A stretch of 64,000 bases of DNA, taken from Flectobacillus rivi. GTDB taxonomy: Bacteria > Bacteroidota > Bacteroidia > Cytophagales > Spirosomataceae. The notes beneath the pieces are model-generated. The model saw only the letters and a list, made by a program, of their open reading frames with translations, did no database searches and was not told the origin of the DNA. Of the stretch, positions 43,635-51,244 are shown piece after piece. How positions within the stretch are numbered: position 1 is the stretch's first letter; the number at the start of each line of letters is the position of its first letter. The stretch covers positions 124,001 through 188,000 of the forward strand of contig NZ_JASHIE010000008.1 in the NCBI RefSeq assembly GCF_030056655.1, written 5' to 3'. The translations under genes were made by a program, and so were the position numbers.

Positions 43635-43696
43635 GAATTGTGAGTTATGAATTGTGAATTACTCATTCTTAATTCACAATTCACAACTCACAATTC
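43635..43696. terminator. 26-bp inverted repeat, probable bidirectional terminator
   Basis: Arms at 43635-43660 and 43671-43696, built from repeated AATTGTGAATT/AATTCACAATT words, pair over 26 positions with one mismatch and a 10-nt loop. It lies between the TPR-Ppx gene and the convergent sigma-factor gene. There is no long T-run, so termination strength is uncertain. Confidence 0.6.
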
Positions 43697-43722
43697 ACTA
43701 AATCACAATTCACTCAATCTCA

Positions 43723-44259
43723 TTAGGCAGCATAGTGCAATTTATGTTGATTGACATGTAATAAGTTTTCGATTTTATGTACTGCTATCGAATACGTTGC
43801 TTTTAGTGCTCCTACTGATGTGCCTGTTATTCTGGCAATTTCTTCATAGCGCATTTCATCAAAATAGCGCATATTAAATACTAAACGTTGTTTATCGGGC
43901 AAAGTCATGATAGCATTTTGTAGCGCCAACTGAATATCATCACCCGAAATTAGTACGTCACGGTTATTATCTGATACAAATACTTCTGAAAAATCTTCGA
44001 TTTCACAAAATTGCATTTTACGTTTATTTCTCAGAAAATTGAGACATTCGTTGGTTGCAATACGGTATATCCAAGTAAATAATTGAGAATCGCCTCTAAA
44101 ATTATCAAGTCCTTGCCATACCTTCAAAAATACCTCCTGCGTCAAATCGTCTGCATCGTCGTGTGAGACAACCATTTTACGCACATGCCAATAAATCTTA
44201 CGCTGATATTTTTGTATTAACCAATTGAATAGAGATAGTTTATCTTGGGATGGCTTCAT
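43723..44259 (-). CDS. ECF-type RNA polymerase sigma factor
   Basis: This 178-residue sigma-70 family group IV factor has region 2 (about residues 10-80; DADDLTQEVFLKVWQGLDNF and the TWIYRIATNECLNFLR recognition segment) and region 4 (about 110-165; TLPDKQRLVFNMRYFDEMRY then EEIARITGTSVGALKATYS). No anti-sigma gene adjoins it. A DUF2807 gene lies upstream on the same strand but is separated by a terminator. The regulon is unknown. Confidence 0.93.
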   Translation of the reverse strand: MKPSQDKLSLFNWLIQKYQRKIYWHVRKMVVSHDDADDLTQEVFLKVWQGLDNFRGDSQLFTWIYRIATNECLNFLRNKRKMQFCEIEDFSEVFVSDNNRDVLISGDDIQLALQNAIMTLPDKQRLVFNMRYFDEMRYEEIARITGTSVGALKATYSIAVHKIENLLHVNQHKLHYAA

Positions 44260-44306
44260 AACACAAGGGAATAGATTTTGTATATGACAAATTTGCCCTT
44301 AAAAGC

Positions 44307-44339
44307 AAAAATGCTTTATGATGGTATTCATAAAGCATT
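44307..44339 (-). terminator. Terminator after the DUF2807 gene
   Basis: AATGCTTTATG and CATAAAGCATT form an 11-bp stem, followed on the minus strand by TTTTGCTTTT. It separates the DUF2807 and sigma-factor genes. Confidence 0.75.
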
Positions 44340-44365
44340 CATGATTGTGGTCAGCCTTTTGGCAA

Positions 44366-45079
44366 CTATAAGCTTTTCACTTCTCCTCCCAAATTAGATT
44401 TGATACTCTTCTGACTAGGATTTCCCTTATATGTCAAAGAGCCTCCTGTACCCGCAGAGGCATCGAGCGATTGTGACGTTGCAACTTCTGCCATTCCTCC
44501 TGTATTAACTTTGGCATCGGTTTGTTCTGCTTTCAAATCAAAAGCGTGCAATTGTCCTCCTGTATTTACACGGACTGACTGGTATTTTGCTTTTCCTTCT
44601 AGATTTACAATAGCTCCTTGCAAACTTGCTACTTCGAGTGTATTGAGGTCTAAATCGGCTTTAATGATTGCCCCAGAGCTGCCTTCTAAAATCAAATGGT
44701 TGCCTGCCAAAACATTGCCAAATTGTAATTCGGCACCACGACCACCTTTGATACTACTCAAATCGGCGCTATACACTACTTTGACTTCATAGTAGCTCCC
44801 TGCATTTGCTTTTTTATCTTTTTCGGTAAGTTGTTTAAAGATTTTTGTTTTTACCGACAACTCACCCCCTGAAACAGAAATCGTCAAATCATCCAAGCTA
44901 AGATTGCCATGGGCTTCAGCTGTAACTTTATTGGTGTTTCCTTTTACGATTTCTACTTTCATGATTCCTTGAAAGTCTACTTTAGTAAAAGCCTGAACAG
45001 TCATTTCTTGAGAATTTTGTGCCCAAGCACTTACACTTACTAAGAGTATTGCTATACTCGCCATCAATATTTTTCTCAT
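44366..45079 (-). CDS. Exported DUF2807 (head-GIN type) protein
   Basis: This 237-residue protein has a signal peptide (about 1-20, ending SAWAQ). The mature part is a repetitive beta-helix-like domain with regular short strands (VKIVKGNTNKVTAEAH, DLSSIKGGRGAELQF, LILEGSSGAIIKADLDLN, TGGMAEVATSQ). This pattern is typical of DUF2807 putative auto-transporter adhesin-like proteins of Bacteroidota. Function unknown, location periplasm or cell surface. A palindrome (TTACATC-CTA-GATGTAA) lies 26 nt before the start and could be an operator. Confidence 0.8.
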   Translation of the reverse strand: MRKILMASIAILLVSVSAWAQNSQEMTVQAFTKVDFQGIMKVEIVKGNTNKVTAEAHGNLSLDDLTISVSGGELSVKTKIFKQLTEKDKKANAGSYYEVKVVYSADLSSIKGGRGAELQFGNVLAGNHLILEGSSGAIIKADLDLNTLEVASLQGAIVNLEGKAKYQSVRVNTGGQLHAFDLKAEQTDAKVNTGGMAEVATSQSLDASAGTGGSLTYKGNPSQKSIKSNLGGEVKSL

Positions 45080-45104
45080 TTCTACACAAACTTTAGGTTA
45101 AACA

Positions 45105-45121
45105 TTACATCCTAGATGTAA
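45105..45121. promoter_or_regulatory. Operator-like palindrome before the DUF2807 gene
   Basis: TTACATC-CTA-GATGTAA is a perfect 7+7 palindrome, 26 nt before the start codon of the DUF2807 gene and 37 nt after the MoeB-like gene. The binding protein is unknown; a chance palindrome is possible. Confidence 0.35.
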
Positions 45122-45157
45122 AAACTAACGAAGAAGTTGCATCGATAGTGTCAAAAT

Positions 45158-46285
45158 TTAGTAAGTATCCATTTGTGGGTCTATTTCGTAAGCCCAAGCA
45201 TTGATTCCTCCTGTGAGGTTATAAAGATTATCGAATTGATGATTTTGCTCCAAAAACTGAATAACCGAAGCCGAACGCATTCCATGATGACAATATACCA
45301 CTACAGGTTTGTCACGTGGGATATGCTTGATATTATTAGGAATATGATTCATCGGAATCAATACCGAATTGTCTAAATTACAAATTTCATACTCATTAGG
45401 ATTACGGACATCTAGGAGAAATAAATCTTCTTGAGCCTCGATTTTCTCTTGTAATTCCTCCACTGAAAGTGTTTTCATAATATTCGTTTTACAGGCAATT
45501 TCTTCTTGTTCTTGTGTCTCAGAGTGGCGAGCAAGTTGTTCGGCGTCTGGACGGCGTTTTACTTTTATTTTTCTAGAAGTATTTTCTAATAAATCAATCA
45601 TCAAAAACTCACCACTCAATACTTTGCCTATGCCTGTTACCATTTTTACGACTTCGTTGGCTTGGTACATACCTAGCGTGCCAGGCAAAATACCCAATAC
45701 GCCAATAGTAGCACAGTTAGGAATTTCTAGTTCTGAAGGTTGTTCGGGAAACAAACAACGGTATGTAGGTCCTTGTTGACCATTGGCATCAGTGTAATTA
45801 AATACCGAAACTTGCCCTTCAAACTGGTGGATTGCTCCGTAGACAAAAGGCTTATTGAGCTTGACACAAATATCATTGATCAAATAACGAGTTGTGAAGT
45901 TGTCGGTACAGTCAACTACAATATCATATTGCTGAATATACTGAAGAGCGTTTTCTTTTTTGAGTCTATGTAAAATGGCTTCGACTTCGATGCTATCATT
46001 CATCGCCAAAAGACGCTTGGTAGCCACTAATGCTTTGGGATTGCCGATATCTTCCACTTTGTATAAAACCTGACGTTGAAGATTGGTCAAGTCTACAGCA
46101 TCATTGTCGATAATTCCAATTTTGCCGATACCTGCTGCGGCTAGGTAAAGAAGCACTGGACAACCCAAACCACCAGCTCCCACCACAAGCACTTTGGTAG
46201 ATTTGAGCTTCTCTTGTCCTTCAATGCCTATTTGAGGAAGTAGTAAATGTTTTTGATAACGAGTTTTTTCAGAAGATGTCAGCAT
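45158..46285 (-). CDS. MoeB/ThiF-like adenylyltransferase fused to rhodanese
   Basis: This 375-residue E1-like enzyme adenylates the C-terminus of a ubiquitin-like sulfur carrier (MoaD or ThiS). It has the nucleotide-binding GAGGLGCP (36-43), the NLQRQVLY motif (68-75) and the catalytic-type Cys191 in NCATIGVLG. A C-terminal rhodanese domain (about 270-370) with Cys332 in YCHHGMRS would supply the sulfur. Of the zinc-binding CxxC pairs of E. coli MoeB/ThiF, only Cys177 remains (TYRC) and the second pair is absent. No molybdopterin or thiamine genes adjoin it, so the pathway is undecided. Confidence 0.9.
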   Translation of the reverse strand: MLTSSEKTRYQKHLLLPQIGIEGQEKLKSTKVLVVGAGGLGCPVLLYLAAAGIGKIGIIDNDAVDLTNLQRQVLYKVEDIGNPKALVATKRLLAMNDSIEVEAILHRLKKENALQYIQQYDIVVDCTDNFTTRYLINDICVKLNKPFVYGAIHQFEGQVSVFNYTDANGQQGPTYRCLFPEQPSELEIPNCATIGVLGILPGTLGMYQANEVVKMVTGIGKVLSGEFLMIDLLENTSRKIKVKRRPDAEQLARHSETQEQEEIACKTNIMKTLSVEELQEKIEAQEDLFLLDVRNPNEYEICNLDNSVLIPMNHIPNNIKHIPRDKPVVVYCHHGMRSASVIQFLEQNHQFDNLYNLTGGINAWAYEIDPQMDTY

Positions 46286-46437
46286 AGTATATTGAGGTAT
46301 TAAGTTGTCAGGAGTTAATCATATCACTGACAAGCAATAACTAAACGGTTATCGAGCGCTATTTTGTTTCATAAATTTAAAATAAAATAGAGCATTGGTT
46401 GTGAATATATTGGAGTGCTGAGGTTAAAAACATGATT

Positions 46438-47247
46438 TTACTTATATTTCACATATTCCCATTTTTCCATGTCAAAATAACCCCGTGTAAAATACTTTTT
46501 GTCTAATAGTTTATCGTCTAGGTAATAATGTATATCCTCTAACTCATTCAAAATACCACTTGGCGGGACTTCTATAATGATTTTGTTCCATGGTTCCCAA
46601 AACTCTTTCATGATTCCATGCGTGACATTGTATTGATCTAAGATACCCTCCTTAAGAACTGTCAACACATTTTCAACATTATCTCTGTACGATTGACTAG
46701 TATTATCCATAAAATCAAACACAGGTTTTATTTGATTTCTACCATTTCTATAGCGTAAATCAACAGCTGGTTCCCCTGCTCTAATTTCGAGAGTCATTAT
46801 AATTTTAGCATATTTCTTCTTAAAGTTGATATCAGGTAAATCATAATCTAATAGATCAGCTGCAACATGATGAGGATATCTTTGTGAAAGCATTGCAGCA
46901 TCTTTAAATTCCTCATTGTAAAGTCGTTCTTCATCAAACCAATAATTAAACTGATAACTTCCATCAGGATATAATGTGATTAGTACATCACTATATATTT
47001 CACCATGATTAGCTTTGTAAATTAGTAGCTCTTTTAATCCATCATAGTATTCCGAAATAAATTCTTTCTTTCGAACCAAAATATTAGAAAGTGACTCATC
47101 ATAAAAATATGTACCAATAGAGGTACGGACATTCTTTACATCCCTTCCAGTTTGACAAGATACTTTAATCACTTGATTTTGGTTCTCTTCTAATAAGTCT
47201 TTACGACAGAACTCTGCAATTTGGCGTTCTTTGATAGATGTATCCAT
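46438..47247 (-). CDS. Uncharacterised 269-residue cytoplasmic protein
   Basis: I do not recognise this protein. It has no signal peptide or membrane segment and is rich in aromatic and acidic residues. One segment (SDVLITLYPDGSYQFNYWFD near 100-119) loosely recalls immunity-type proteins of the YezG/DUF600 class, whose central strands read similarly; this is weak. Two copies of a strand-rich pattern (about 70-120 and 145-175) may exist. It lies alone between the MoeB-like gene and rpmB with no adjoining toxin. Confidence 0.55.
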   Translation of the reverse strand: MDTSIKERQIAEFCRKDLLEENQNQVIKVSCQTGRDVKNVRTSIGTYFYDESLSNILVRKKEFISEYYDGLKELLIYKANHGEIYSDVLITLYPDGSYQFNYWFDEERLYNEEFKDAAMLSQRYPHHVAADLLDYDLPDINFKKKYAKIIMTLEIRAGEPAVDLRYRNGRNQIKPVFDFMDNTSQSYRDNVENVLTVLKEGILDQYNVTHGIMKEFWEPWNKIIIEVPPSGILNELEDIHYYLDDKLLDKKYFTRGYFDMEKWEYVKYK

Positions 47248-47324
47248 TTTTTGAAATAGGGCTATGGTTCATTCTTTAGTTTTGCTCTAGAACAACAGCT
47301 TGATAAGCCACAAACTCCAGACAA

Positions 47325-47364
47325 AACAAAAGCCTCTTCGCAATATAATTACGAAGAGGCTTTA
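47325..47364 (-). terminator. Terminator after rpmB
   Basis: AAAGCCTCTTCG and CGAAGAGGCTTT form a 12-bp stem around an 11-nt loop, followed on the minus strand by TTGTTTTG. Confidence 0.8.
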
Positions 47365-47386
47365 AAATTGTCGGAGACAAGTATAA

Positions 47387-47626
47387 CTAAACGTTCAATG
47401 TTCCTTTGCGAGCAGCGTCAATCAAAGAAGCTTCCAAACCTTTCTTGTTGATTGTACGGATTGCTTTCGCTGAAACTTTCAAAGTTACCCATACACCTTC
47501 AGACTCTAAAAAGAATTTTTTAGTGTGCAAGTTTGGATAAAACTTTCTTTTAGTTTTGTTATTAGCGTGAGAAACGTTGTTACCCACTTGAGTTTTCTTT
47601 CCTGTTAATTGACAAACCTTCGCCAT
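47387..47626 (-). CDS. rpmB: 50S ribosomal protein L28
   Basis: L28 (79 residues) starts MAKVCQLTGKKTQVGNNVSH and has KRKFYPNLHTKKFFLESEG and VSAKAIRTINKKGLEA, the family motifs. Only one of the zinc cysteines is present. In many Bacteroidota rpmG and a DUF4295 gene follow rpmB; here it stands alone with its own promoter and terminator. Confidence 0.96.
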   Translation of the reverse strand: MAKVCQLTGKKTQVGNNVSHANNKTKRKFYPNLHTKKFFLESEGVWVTLKVSAKAIRTINKKGLEASLIDAARKGTLNV

Positions 47627-47813
47627 GATAAAAATGCGTTAATTGTTTATGTGTTAATCGCCTCACTATCAAAAAATTCTTTACTATATTTAGTCTTTTT
47701 ACTGATAATAAATCATTTTCATCAAAAGACTTTATGATAATTCAGAATTAAACTTAATACTATATTCGGCGATGTAATAGACTTGATAATCAGTGTTTTC
47801 TGAAATTGGAACG
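47627..47813 (-). promoter_or_regulatory. Long leader of rpmB
   Basis: The promoter at 47814-47844 implies a 5' leader of roughly 180 nt. It contains an AGTCTTTT...AAAAGACT stem (about 47692-47731) and other AT-rich pairing. Long leaders of ribosomal genes elsewhere hold autoregulatory structures; this one is unassigned. Confidence 0.35.
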
Positions 47814-47844
47814 CAAAAGTATGAATTATTTTGTAAACTCGCAA
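47814..47844 (-). promoter_or_regulatory. Promoter of rpmB
   Basis: The minus strand has TTG (47842-47844), exactly 20 nt, then TACTTTTG (47814-47821), a full match to the Bacteroidota pattern. Confidence 0.6.
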
Positions 47845-47941
47845 TTTATTATGAAAAGATTTATGCTATCATATCAAGTTTTCGCAAATTCTATCGTTTT
47901 TGAAAGAAAACCTGCCAAATTTGTATATCAAATAATACCTT

Positions 47942-49006
47942 ATGATAAAAAAGATTGCCACTTCTTTGCTTTGGCTCAGCAGTTTACCGCTGTGTATGTA
48001 CACTTTGTTCGCGTACTTTTTGGGCTATACCATTGTATGGGAACATTGGTTCGCAGGGTTTGTGATGATGTCCATTCCTATAGCCCAAGGAGCTTGTTTA
48101 ATTCTGGGGCTAATCTGGCTATATATTCGTCCATCTAGAGCTTGGGTATTTTTGATTATTTGGTTTATGGGATGGCCATTTACGGTACGCACAATTCAGT
48201 TTTCGCCTACTCATGAAACTACCAACGACGAACTAAGCGTTTTGAGCTACAATGTCTTCAGTTTTCAAGGACTAAAGCCATCCGATAAAGAATCCTTGTT
48301 TGACTATGTGGAACACTTCGATGCAGATATTAAATGCTTTCAGGAGTTTAGCAAAACCTCTAATGAAGACGGAAGATTTGCCGCAGATTTACTCAAAAAA
48401 GAATATCCATACAGAGCCATAAATGCTGATCCAAAGGGATATTACTCTACGTTGGTAATTTATTCGAAGTATCCTATCATCAACAAAAAAGGTAAAGCTT
48501 TTCCTGGCAATAGTACAAGTAATGGGTATTTATTGGCTGATATAATTTTCAGAAAAGATACTGTTCGTATTATCAACCTTCAGCTACAATCAATGGGTAT
48601 TCGTGTGGGGAAGGTAGCCAAAGCGTTCAATAATAAAGATGAAGCCATGGTAAAAACCGAAGGAAAAGATATTCTATCATCTTTGAAAAAAGGCTTTATT
48701 GACCATGCTCGCGAAATTAAGTCTATCGAAAAACTCATTGATGAAAGCCCCTACCCTGTTATAGTTTGTGGTGATTTCAACGAAGTGCCTTATGGACTAG
48801 CTTATGGTCATGTAAGAGATAGACTTGAAAATGCTTTTGAAAAAGCTGGTAATGGGTTTGGTTTCACCTTGAATCGAAGCCCTAAGTTTGTAAGAATTGA
48901 CAATCAATTTTTTAGTGATAAAATCAAAATACATTCTTTTACTACACACAGCGAAATAAAATACTCCGACCATTATCCTATTTCGGCATCCTATACATTG
49001 CCATAG
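47942..49006 (+). CDS. Membrane-anchored endonuclease/exonuclease/phosphatase-family protein
   Basis: This 354-residue protein has three hydrophobic segments at about residues 9-31, 36-62 and 67-84. A C-terminal EEP-fold domain (about 98-354) follows, with SYNVFSFQ near 99-106, a glutamate in CFQEF near 131-135, VCGDFNEVP near 276-284 and SDHYPISASY near 342-351. Family members cleave phosphodiesters in nucleic acids, phosphoinositides or sphingomyelin. With this membrane layout the catalytic part probably faces the periplasm. Substrate unknown. The DUF456 gene follows 63 nt downstream and may be co-transcribed. Confidence 0.85.
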   Translation: MIKKIATSLLWLSSLPLCMYTLFAYFLGYTIVWEHWFAGFVMMSIPIAQGACLILGLIWLYIRPSRAWVFLIIWFMGWPFTVRTIQFSPTHETTNDELSVLSYNVFSFQGLKPSDKESLFDYVEHFDADIKCFQEFSKTSNEDGRFAADLLKKEYPYRAINADPKGYYSTLVIYSKYPIINKKGKAFPGNSTSNGYLLADIIFRKDTVRIINLQLQSMGIRVGKVAKAFNNKDEAMVKTEGKDILSSLKKGFIDHAREIKSIEKLIDESPYPVIVCGDFNEVPYGLAYGHVRDRLENAFEKAGNGFGFTLNRSPKFVRIDNQFFSDKIKIHSFTTHSEIKYSDHYPISASYTLP

Positions 49007-49069
49007 GCTAACGATTGTAAGGAGTCAGCATTGGCTATTTCTACCTCAAAACTTACAACTTTTATCTCT

Positions 49070-49567
49070 ATGGACATTATTCTGACGATTCTTGCGATTG
49101 GCTTATTACTTGGTGGTTTAGCTGGGGCTGTACTTCCTATCCCAGGTCCACCCTTGAGTTTGGCGGGAATGTTTTGTTTACACTATACCCGCTTTGTCGA
49201 GTTCAACAAAAGTACTTTGGTGGTCTTCACTGTACTGACAGTAGCAATGGCTATTTTTGATTACTATGCACCAGTTTGGGGAACCAAAAAGTTTGGAGGA
49301 AGCAAATACGGAGCCATTGGGTCTACGATAGGTTTATTGGTTGGTATGTTTTTTATTCCAGCAGTAGGGATGTTATTAGGTGCATTTTTAGGCGCTTTGA
49401 TTGGCGAACTTATCAATGGCGCTGATTTTTCAAAAGCTTTGAAAGCTGCCATAGGTTCGTTTATAGGACTTATTACGGGCATGGTTGGAAAAATTGCTTT
49501 ATGCCTTGCCATGTTACTCTGGTCAGGCTTTGCCCTTGGTGAATATATTATGATTATGTTTTTTTGA
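49070..49567 (+). CDS. DUF456-family membrane protein
   Basis: This 165-residue protein starts MDIILTILAIGLLLGGLAGA. A TTG 13 codons upstream is in frame but less likely. It has four or five hydrophobic segments with many glycines (GSTIGLLVGMFFIPAVGMLL, GAFLGALIGELINGADFSKA), the glycine-zipper pattern of DUF456. The PIPGPPLSLAG motif near residues 23-33 is characteristic. Function unknown. Confidence 0.85.
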   Translation: MDIILTILAIGLLLGGLAGAVLPIPGPPLSLAGMFCLHYTRFVEFNKSTLVVFTVLTVAMAIFDYYAPVWGTKKFGGSKYGAIGSTIGLLVGMFFIPAVGMLLGAFLGALIGELINGADFSKALKAAIGSFIGLITGMVGKIALCLAMLLWSGFALGEYIMIMFF

Positions 49568-49628
49568 GAAAACGTAACGATTGTGGATTTGGGAGATATG
49601 ATAGCATGTTTGAAAATTTTATTTGGCA

Positions 49629-49749
49629 TTTATTAAAAAACAAAATTTCCTATCGACACTCCTTACTTTTCTTGTCTTGACACAAGAAAAGTAACAAAAG
49701 AAAGTCAAGAAATCCTAAACTCGCCTGCGGCTCAAACAACAGGATTTCA
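49629..49749. repeat. Dispersed two-hairpin repeat, copy B
   Basis: This 121-nt direct copy of 37357-37473 carries the identical 13-bp stem-loop and differs at only a few bases. It lies between the convergent DUF456 and hydrolase genes. Confidence 0.85.
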
Positions 49750-49834
49750 GAAAAATAAATACACTTTTTTGTTTTTAATGATAAACATGCTCTGAGACTC
49801 ATTTATAACTCCGCAATACATTCCTGTTACGTCT

Positions 49835-50758
49835 CTACAAAGTCCATTTCAGTAGCCATTTCACCAAAGCTCTTGGTTCGCAAATGGACCATGAATGAGG
49901 ATTTCGCATCTTTTGTTGACGTCGCCAGCCTTGGTCTTTAGTCACAATCAATTCAGATTGAGTTGCTCCCAAAATTTTCAAGGTATTAATCATCGCTACA
50001 CAGTCGATAGCATTAATATCATATAAATCCCTATTTCTTTCCTGCATTTGCCATTCAATCGCTATTTCGGTATATAGTCTCAGAGGGATTTTCTTTAACC
50101 AATCTAGTTGATTGAGGTCTTTTGATTGGTATGAAAAGCATGATAAGTCCTGATATTTTTGTGGATTATTTTCGGGAGTACCTTCAAACTCCGTTTTGAG
50201 TCTTTCTACCAAATATTTCGCCTCCTCGCTCGCAATAGCCGATTGACTGAGCCAGATGGTTCGTTCGATAGATTGATAAAAACGAGCAAAATCGAGTGGT
50301 GGATCTATTCCAAAAATAGCTTTTGGAATGGGACTATTGTGTTCAACTAAGCGCTTTGCTAACCTGATTGCACCGCTTCCACCTAATGAAAATCCTCCTA
50401 AAAAGAAAGGCGTTTTATGGAGCTTTAATCTTTCGGAAGTTTTATTTACAATAGATTCAAGGGCTTTTTGAGAAAGCTCATCTATGTAAAATGACGGAGG
50501 ACTGGCATTCAAAAAAGGAATAATTACCAACAAACCATTTTGTGCGGCTACCACTGGAATATCCGATTCTTTCAAGACGGATTCGGGCGTTTCTCCAAAA
50601 CCTGGCAATAACAGCACCCAGCCTTTAGGAGTTTGAGCAGGGTGTATTTCGAGCTGATATTTGACTAAAACCTCATCTGAATACTGATAAGTTTGGCGTT
50701 TTTGAGCCAGCCCTGTCCACGTCAAAAATAAGAAAGCTATTAGTAATTTAATCTTCAT
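49835..50758 (-). CDS. Exported alpha/beta-hydrolase
   Basis: This 307-residue protein has a signal peptide (about 1-18, ending GLAQ) and an alpha/beta-hydrolase fold. The nucleophile elbow is GFSLGG with Ser124, and the oxyanion region is LLLPGFGETPES near 49-60. The expected catalytic His is probably in the C-terminal HSWSICEPRAL segment. It resembles esterase/PHB depolymerase-like proteins. Substrate unknown. Confidence 0.8.
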   Translation of the reverse strand: MKIKLLIAFLFLTWTGLAQKRQTYQYSDEVLVKYQLEIHPAQTPKGWVLLLPGFGETPESVLKESDIPVVAAQNGLLVIIPFLNASPPSFYIDELSQKALESIVNKTSERLKLHKTPFFLGGFSLGGSGAIRLAKRLVEHNSPIPKAIFGIDPPLDFARFYQSIERTIWLSQSAIASEEAKYLVERLKTEFEGTPENNPQKYQDLSCFSYQSKDLNQLDWLKKIPLRLYTEIAIEWQMQERNRDLYDINAIDCVAMINTLKILGATQSELIVTKDQGWRRQQKMRNPHSWSICEPRALVKWLLKWTL

Positions 50759-50838
50759 GGATAAAAGAAGTTATTAGTTAATAGTATATCAGTTATTGGA
50801 TTGCACTCATCATCAGAAGGATACTATTCAAGTAATTC

Positions 50839-50949
50839 TAACTATTGCAGATTGGGGATTTCTGATTTCGGAAATAAAGTAAAACACCTTTATTTTTTAC
50901 AAAATAGAAAAGCTTACACTTCCGAAATCCAACATCCGATATCCGAAAT
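50839..50949 (-). repeat. Dispersed repeat R5, copy 2 (inverted relative to copy 1)
   Basis: Read on the minus strand this gives ATTTCGGATATCGGATGTTG at one end and AAATCAGAAATCCCCAATC then TGCAATAGTT at the other, matching 41952-42070 in the same order. Confidence 0.7.
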
Positions 50950-51020
50950 AAATGGTTTTAGTAATCCTTCGTACAGCCCAAATTCTCAACTCGTAATGAA
51001 GCACTCATACTTATTCTATC

Positions 51021-51053
51021 AAAAAAATGCCATCAGCTTTCACCGATGGCATT
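51021..51053 (-). terminator. Probable terminator of the secreted CTD-protein gene
   Basis: AATGCCATC and GATGGCATT form a 9-bp stem followed by seven T on the minus strand. It lies 190 nt beyond the stop of the only upstream gene on that strand. Confidence 0.7.
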
Positions 51054-51244
51054 CTGATTGGATAAGTTAGTATGCAAAATAAACTTAAATTTTTAAGCCT
51101 TTGGCTTTCAGATATCGGCATTCTGCAAAACCATAGCTATCTTTACTAAAAAAATATTTAACACTCTTTGCCTTGTGCCTGTTGCCTGTTCCCTAAAACA
51201 TATAAATCTAATTTTGCAGTAATACTTAATTCTATCAAATACTT

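Larger units (their letters stand above)
50759..51244. other. Spacer with repeat R5 copy 2 and a terminator
   Basis: 486 nt without a supported gene. It contains repeat R5 copy 2 (50839-50949) and a terminator-like hairpin (51021-51053). The rest shows nothing I can name. Confidence 0.6.

Noticed and set aside
47806..48138. 110-codon frame overlapping the start of the EEP-family gene
   Set aside because: It is out of frame with a well-supported gene and covers the rpmB promoter.
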